Positions 57,744 through 64,000 of a DNA stretch of 64,000 bases are shown piece after piece; position 1 is the stretch's first letter; each line of letters opens with the position of its first letter. The DNA is taken from assembly GCA_014925825.1 (NCBI GenBank), contig JACGCK010000118.1:83669-147668 (forward strand). The letters are read 5' to 3'. Origin of the DNA: Pholiota molesta. Taxonomy: Eukaryota > Basidiomycota > Agaricomycetes > Agaricales > Strophariaceae. A program made the position numbers and the translations under genes. Below the pieces are notes generated by a model. That model saw nothing but the letters and a program-made list of their open reading frames with translations. It made no database searches and had not been told where the DNA came from.

Positions 57744-60700
57744 TCAGACCGCAGCCTCCTCATACAGCGCCACCACCAACTTCATCGGCACATTCGCGAT
57801 GTCCGCCGGGTTCGCCCTGCTCGACACCACCACCGGCAGGTCCGCGTCCTCCGGCTTCTCCCTCACCACCAGCGCACGCCCCTTCTTCGCGCCCGCGAGC
57901 ACGAGCACCTCCTCGCCGCTGTACTGCGGCCGCACTGGCGCGAGGTACGCCGCCGCGAGCGCGCGCTCCCCGCCCGCGTCGTCGAGCTGCACGCGCACGG
58001 TCTGCTCGTACGCGTCGGGCACCGCCTGCGCGGCGAGCACGCGCCCCGTGCGCCCCTCGAGGTCGCCGTTCAGGTACTGCGCGATGCGCGTGCCGTGCAC
58101 GACGACTTTGATGCGCGGGAGGTAGTTCGCGAACATCGGGTCGAAGAGCCAGTTTTTGTCGAGGTCTGGAGGGAAGGCAGACATAACATGAGTGGTGTAT
58201 AACAAAATTGAGTGAAAGACAACATACCATCTTCATCGTCGCCGCGTCTGCTGGAATAGGTCTCGCCACCAAAGACGCCGGGGGTAGCGATGTCGTTGCC
58301 CGTTGAATGACTCCATACACCCGCAGGCGTTCGACTGTTCGCAGCAGGTGTCTGCGCAGAATACACAGGCGTTTGTCCCATATTATTAGGAGTTGCGGCC
58401 GCGGCAGGTGTAGGCGCGCCCTGTTGACAAAGAAGAGAGAGAGAGAAAGAAGTTCACGTCAATGATCAGAGCTAGATGAATTGCCCGAGCAAGCCAGGCT
58501 TACCCAGCTACTCGCATCCCACGGCGTCGCCGCCTGCTCCTGCTGTCCGCCCCACGCATTCGCCGCCGGCCGCCCAGGACTCGCCCACCCATCCACCGGC
58601 GCGCCCCACGCCGCCGCCGCCGCCGCCGTATTCCGCCCGGGCGTCGCCCGCCCCACGCCGCCGCCGCGCCCGCACCCGCACCCCGCCCGGGCGTCGCGCC
58701 GCCCCACCCCGTGCCCACGCCTGCGCCCGCGTTCGCACCCGTCGCATACGGGTTCGGCGTGCGCGAGCCCACGTTCCACGCGGGCGTGCGCCCCCGCCGT
58801 CCGCGTAGGGATTCGGCGTGCGCGAGGACGCGTTCCATGCGGGCGTGCGCGCATCGCCACTGGCATAGGGGTTCGGCGTGCGCGAGGCGGCGTTCCACGC
58901 GGGCGTGCGCGAGTCGCCGCCGGCGTACGGGTTCGGCGTGCGGCCGGCGTTTACGGTGTCCTTCCGCCGCTGGCTTGCCCGGCGAAGCCCTGTCCGCCGT
59001 GGTATGGGTTCATGTTTCCGTTTCTTTGCGGAGGACCCATACCGCTCGGCCTGTCCAGTGGCTCAAGTTTACCATCCGCCCTGAGAAGTGAAATATTAAG
59101 TAAGGCTTTTTCAACCATAAAACGAATGGAAACTCACAATCGCCTGTAAAGCTTCTCCTTGTCCACCATGATAACCTTATTGCCCGTCCTCAGCTCAACA
59201 CGTGCAATCGGGCCATTGGTGTCCTTGATAGTACCAACATATCCCTTGTGCGGACCTTTCACTACAGTGACAGTAGTCCCGATATGCCGATCTCGAGGTC
59301 CTCGACCCATGTTTCCGGACCCCACCATACCGCCCGTGGGTGCAACAAGAGCGGGGTTCATCTTCGATAGATCGGCGCCAACCTTGATGACGTTGCTCTT
59401 GGGAGCAAGAGAAGCCAGGGAGCGGGTACGGGTGACGAAGACACCACTGTTCTCAGTGATATCACGGTTGTGGAGGAATGCAAAGAAGGATTGGTGGGTG
59501 TGCAGAACGCGACCTTTACGTCCCTTCATGATAGGTTTAGTGTGCATTCATAGGAAGTCGTTCGAGAAAAGAATACTTACTTCGCCATCGATTTCTTTTA
59601 CATTATCATTTACCCGCAGCTCATGGCCCTCAGAGTCGGTGGCAATGGCCCTGGAGGAATCGCGGCGCATGGAAATTTGGTGCGGTTGTACGAGACGAAC
59701 TTGACCGTTTTGATCGAGCACTCGGAATGAGTCGCGCTCTGTTTTGAAGATGACACCAACAGTTTGGGCACTAAAAAAATATCAGCATCAAGAATTAAAA
59801 GAAGGCTAAATACAGAACGTACTCAAGTTGCACGAGATCATACAGCTCATAATTTCCGATAATATTTGAGCCCGAACCAACTTCGGCAGCTTCGCGCAAA
59901 TCTTTGGAGAAGACGGAAATCTGAAATGAAAAGAAGGATGAAAGTGAGTGAATATCTTCAACAACACGGAATAAATCTCTTACCTCTTGCATCGTCATGT
60001 CCGACACGAAGGTGACGACATTGTCAGAAACTGACACAACCAATCCCGTTTCGTCCGCATTCTGCCCAGCCATGACTTTGACGTGATCACCAGGCTTAAA
60101 GCGTTTCCGGACACTGCGTGCGGGCATCTCCATTTTCTGCCCATCGAGATCCAGTCCTTTCGCGGTGATTGTCACGACATCGCCCGCAATTTCATCAACA
60201 ACACCATGGACGCCGGCCTGTTCGCCTTCGAAGACTTCAACGTGATCACCAGGTTGGAGGACAGCAATGGCGGCTTTTCGTGATGCTTCGGCAATAACGG
60301 ACAAGTTGACGACGTTGTCGTCACCGCCATCTTGTCGGCGTGTGAATTGGGTGATTTCGTCGAGGGTTGGATTCACGTCGTCCGCGATCAGTGCACTCGC
60401 TTTGAAGTCCTTCTCCAAGAATCCGTCCTTGTAAGTCTCGTTTTGGAAGACAAAGACTTGATTCCGCTTGGTGACGTTTTTGCGACCGTAAACCTTCAAG
60501 ATTTCCTCGTAGTTGAATAGGCGTTGTGGGGGCGAGTCGAGCCAGCTCCTATGGCTGCCTTTTTGCGCTTTTTGTTATTGGGGTCGAGAGAGGCGTCATC
60601 GCGTGGGTTCAAGTCGATACGCGGGATAAGCCTTAGTCCAACATCCTCTCCATTCTCCGTTAGATCCATGACTTGAGCAAGATCTCCCGCATACTTTCCG

Positions 60701-61751
60701 CGTCGTATTCTGACCCAAGTGCCTGGCGTCAAGGTTGTCTCTTGCCTCTTGATTTGCAGCAGGCTTGCCATTTCCTCGATAGGCACCAGTTGAATACCAC
60801 GACTGGGGTAAACGCCAACCAGACCCGTGCATGCCTCTTGCACTTGTTTTGCGCTGCGGGCTTCGACATAAATCATACCGGGGAGCGAGTCACGTTGGAA
60901 AGCCGCGAGAATGCTGAGGGGCCGAGCGCTGTATTCGACATCGATAGCTTTGCGCATGAGACTGAAAACGATATCGCGTTCGCGACCAGGCTAAAAATAT
61001 GTCTGAGAAATATTCGAAGGAGCGCGATTGAAAGAAACACACCTTCACTCGGACCTGCCAAAGACTAGCGTCGTGCACCGACGGCATTAGCAGCCGCTGA
61101 GGAATCTCGTTCATGTCGCCGGTGTATGGCGCCGCACGATCTCTGTGTCGTCGAGCAACGGCTTTGGCGATTTCTTCAGGGCTTCTGCTATCTTCCTCCT
61201 CAAAATGTCTTGCACTGTCAAGGAGTGCATGGTTCGTCTCGTAGGTCGTCGTCCACATCATCAGCATGGGTGATGAAAGTATCTGGATTGCCGAAATGAG
61301 TATGATAATATAGATGCATCATAACATGAATGCGTACCAACACCAAGTTCTTCGTCCTCTTCGTCCTCATCGTCCTCGTCACTGACTTCGGCTTCAATAT
61401 CGAGGAAGCGACTGAGACCAGAGCGTTTGTGGCGATGCTAATGAGAACAATAAGCATTAGAAGAAGCGAATATCGCAAATGCCACGTACCTTAGCGCGCT
61501 TCTTCCCTTTCCGACCAGGAGCCTCCTCTTCCTCCTCTTCGTCCTCCTCGTCTTCCTCCTCCTCCTCATCCCCTTCTTCCTCTCCTTCCTCTTCTTCATC
61601 TCATTTCCATCTCTCCGTGACGGCTTGGTTTTCTTCGAAAATCATCAGCCATTTCCTCGTCGCCTTGTTCTTCCTCTTCTTGTTCCTCGTCAGCACCGAG
61701 ACCCTCGTCTTCGTGGCCCCGATACATGCGCTGATCCTCTTCGTCCGACAT
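57744..61751 (-). CDS. SPT5: Transcription elongation factor Spt5
   Basis: A long minus-strand gene from ATG 61751 (MSDEEDQRMYRGHEDEG) to the stop at 57744. In order: a very acidic N-terminus, RFLDIEAEVSDEDDED, the NGN domain that pairs with Spt4 (LPGMIYVEARSAKQVQEACT), a KOW series (TPGTWVRIRRGKYAGDLAQV, LQPGDHVEVFEGEQAGVHGV, FKPGDHVKVMAGQNADETGL, VTVVKGPHKGYVGTIKDTNG), then the C-terminal repeat region (TPAWN and SRTPNPYA units at about 58700-58940) and a last KOW-like domain (IKVVVHGTRIAQYLNG). Spt4-Spt5 clamps RNA polymerase II during elongation, and the repeats are kinase targets. Frame breaks occur in the acidic head (near 61605 and 61235) and twice in the GC-rich repeat region. All core domains are intact, so a functional gene with sequencing errors is likely. 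Confidence 0.92.
58700..58940 (-). repeat. Spt5 C-terminal repeat region
   Basis: Alternating SRTPNPYA-x and RTPAWN units are encoded on the minus strand, with at least three full copies. The reading frame slips near 58795 and again further downstream. Confidence 0.75.
61501..61612. repeat. GAG/TCC-rich low-complexity coding tract
   Basis: An imperfect TCC/TCT run (GAG/GAA on the coding strand) gives the poly-Glu/Asp part of the Spt5 head. Confidence 0.8.
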
Positions 61752-61965
61752 GGTGGGGGGTATGGTTTGAAAGACACAACGAGATGACTTGAACCGCAAA
61801 GTAAGAGCTTATTTGGTTGACAAACACGGCCGGACAAAGCCGGGCCGCCCTTGCCAGGTAATCAACGCTACCACCATCAACCAACGCCACGATCGATCCT
61901 GCGAGTGAGTCACCACCATCTCTATTCCTCGTCATCTTGCTGATAGAACAGGCGGCAGTAGTTCT

Positions 61966-63688
61966 ATGTCATTTTTGGATTTGCCTATTGAAATCCTGCC
62001 AGAAGTTATCGAGCATGTTTTGAAACCTCAACATTTGGCGCAGTTATGCTTGGTCAACAAGACATTTCGCGCCTTTGCGACACCGCGACTGTATGAAAGG
62101 ATTTATATCTACTCTTGGCATAGGGAGGGAAATCCAAAGTTAGTATATTTGCCTTCGCCAACTAGAACTACTTGAATTGTGCAAAATTTAGGTCATCAAA
62201 CTCTTCGATACCTTATCTCGATATGTCTATCTTGCCAGCTATCTGCGTCGATTAGGTATGTATGTGCACATATCATTGATTTGCCAACATGTTAAATGGT
62301 TAAAACAGAAATTAGAGACTTTCCGAAAGCCGTTACGACAGTGGATAACGACATTCTAAGTCTAGTTCTGCGCGGGCTCAAGAACTGTATCAACCTGAAA
62401 TCATGCATTTGGACCCGAGATGGGTCGCTGAACTCAGAGTTCCTTAAAGCACTGCAATGTTGTGAAAATTTGCGCGGGTTGGAATTTAATGGGCACAACG
62501 ATGGGCACTATGATGCGCGATTGCTATTGGGGTTCACCAAACTTGAACGTATTTTAATCATTATGCCCAGCCCGGTCGTCGTTTCGCAGATAAAACCATG
62601 GCTTAGCATAACGGGGCCAACTCTGCGCAGCTTTACCCTCATCTGCAAGGTTAGTTCTACCACGTTTTCCGAACGAAACCTCGAGGCTCATGGTTCCCAT
62701 ATCTGGACTTTAGGCGTCAAACATCATTACCGACGCCCTTCTAGAATCGATAGCGCCATATCTTCCGAATCTCGAGGACTTTCATTTGACTGGATGTCCA
62801 AAGTTACGCACCAGGGGTATGGTCAATCGTATCCGCCACTTCCAATGGACTGGTTGGTTTAGGGCTCGAGGGCGTGTCTCCCAAATTTGTAACTTGTTTC
62901 ATGAAAACCCCTATCGATTATCTCTTATCTAATTATCTTTAGGACATGGCCTCGTTTGCAAGCCACTGCATCTCATCTGGTGCATTAATCCGCCTCCATT
63001 CCATCACATTAACAGTTCATCAGCAATTATCCATCGATGAATGGACGAGGGATGTCTTGACCTGGTCAGGGATTCCCCTTTGCAACGGTTTCAGATATAT
63101 TCGATCGGAGCCTCTTTTGAGGCTTCTGCCACGGAGGCCTTGTGGAAGGAGCTCATCTTAACTCACTCCGAACGATTAATTCGAATCTCCATACACCGGA
63201 TGTTAATCAGTTTAGACGCTATCGCGAGCATCTGTTCGAAATGCATCAACTCGAAGAGCTATTCGTTGTAATCGAGTCAAACTCCTTCGTGAGCTACCCA
63301 CAAATATGCTGATTTCCCGATCTAATCACAAGTTTGGTACAGGATCAACTCGCTGATTGTCTCTCTCACGCCAAAAAGTTACGAACGGTACACATCAACT
63401 CTCCGGTCGAGGCCTCTGCAGACGAGTTTCCTTTTGCTCTGAAAAAAGACCAGGTGTTATCGATTATTCAGCGATGCGATTCAACTCTCACGCAGTTCGG
63501 TTGTAACTCCAAAGTCTGGCAGGTATGTTAGATTGTAACCTTGAAACATCATTAGCGCTGAAGAAATTTTTATATAGGTTGATCGCCGTATCATCAGAGA
63601 TTCAGACGGCACATTGCGTGCTCAGCGTATTTTAGCGCCTTATGGGAGTCCTGAAGTGCCTGAACAATTTACGGTTGTACGGACATAG
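61966..63688 (+). CDS. F-box/leucine-rich protein (with frame breaks)
   Basis: Starts MSFLDLPIEILPEVIEHVL, then QHLAQLCLVNKTFRAFATPR, a clear F-box. After introns, LRR-like segments follow: NLKSCIWTRDGSLNSEFLKA, LLGFTKLERILIIMPSP, YLPNLEDFHLTGCPK, LVGLGLEGVSPKF, WKELILTHSERLIRISI and QVLSIIQRCDSTLTQFG. It ends PEVPEQFTVVRT with a stop at 63686-63688. To keep one frame, five single-base corrections are needed, at AAA 62136-62138, AAA 62800-62802, GGGG 62814-62817, CC 63061-63062 and AAA 63239-63241. Every one is cured by one more base in a homopolymer. Function probably as an SCF substrate receptor. It could be a pseudogene, but the pattern points to assembly error. Confidence 0.75.
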
Positions 63689-64000
63689 TGTGTTGTTCCG
63701 CGATGGTTGCCACGTCGTGCGGCGTATTGGGGTTGAGCCTCAAGATATACTTTTTCAAGGCGATGTGAGTTAGAAAGCATGTTAAATCAATAGATAATAT
63801 TTCATCACACTGAGACCGCTGAACACTACTAGATGTTATCTCCCTATCAAGCCAGATATACGTGCACTTTTAAACGGAACCTGAACGGAGCTCGCCGTAT
63901 CTCTATCACGTCAGTCGAACATGTTGAAGAGTATCCACAAAAATTTAATTCGCCGCATTATCGGCCTTCATTCATTGCACTTTGGTGTGAACGCGCTAGT
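63689..64000 (+). CDS. Possible coding exons of a further gene, cut by the window edge
   Basis: Two open segments fit together across a plausible intron (GTGAGTTAG at about 63769, acceptor ACTACTAG at about 63833). They read VLFRDGCHVVRRIGVEPQDI, then MLSPYQARYTCTFKRNLNGA and ISITSVEHVEEYPQKF. No start codon in this frame is visible after the F-box stop, and no family is recognised, so the first exon is unknown. It may instead be a 3' continuation of the F-box locus. Confidence 0.3.

Overview
The window reads as nuclear DNA of a mushroom-forming basidiomycete (Agaricomycetes). Nearly every gene is split by short GT-AG introns of about 45-90 nt. The gene content also fits: F-box/leucine-rich proteins, a HET-domain protein, a heme-thiolate peroxidase, a HET-like helical plus EF-hand plus ZZ-finger protein, MICOS subunits and Spt5. 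Exons were joined by hand using splice sites and continuity of protein families. No rRNA, tRNA or CRISPR array was recognised.

Layout. 0-5.3 kb: start of an unidentified gene, a carnitine-pathway 2-oxoglutarate dioxygenase, a SUZ-domain protein and a DUG1-type dipeptidase. 5.6-13 kb is the accessory stretch. It holds a 13-exon amino-acid permease split by a 1,171-bp hAT-like element with 8-bp target duplications, a decayed 3' copy of a HET gene, and the intact HET gene. 13.7-24 kb: serine palmitoyltransferase LCB2, an O-methyltransferase with a decayed tandem copy, a tRNA t6A dehydratase (E1-like) and a tail-anchored protein of unknown function. 24-35.3 kb: poorly resolved ORFs, a small membrane protein, two F-box proteins flanking a USP25/28-like protein that lacks its catalytic Cys and His, and a Nudix protein. 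35.7-42.4 kb: a heme-thiolate peroxidase and its decayed copy, either side of an EF-hand/ZZ-finger gene. 43.7-51.3 kb: a second amino-acid transporter, a Yip1-family protein and a secreted repeat protein. 51.7-64 kb: MIC12-like, BRO1, MIC10, a small membrane protein, Spt5 and another F-box gene.

Two themes stand out. First, the hAT-like insertion in the permease creates GT and AG exactly at its ends. Removing it as an intron would leave the frame intact with two extra codons, which is the logic proposed for introner-type intron gain. Second, otherwise conserved genes (DUG1, the peroxidase, MIC12, the BRO1 tail, Spt5, the last F-box gene) carry more than a dozen single-base frame breaks. Almost all lie in homopolymer runs, so they look like assembly errors rather than gene decay.

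Housekeeping roles represented are carnitine synthesis, glutathione/dipeptide turnover, sphingolipid synthesis, tRNA modification, inner-membrane cristae organisation, ESCRT/endosomal sorting, Golgi traffic and transcription elongation. They show no obvious single pathway.
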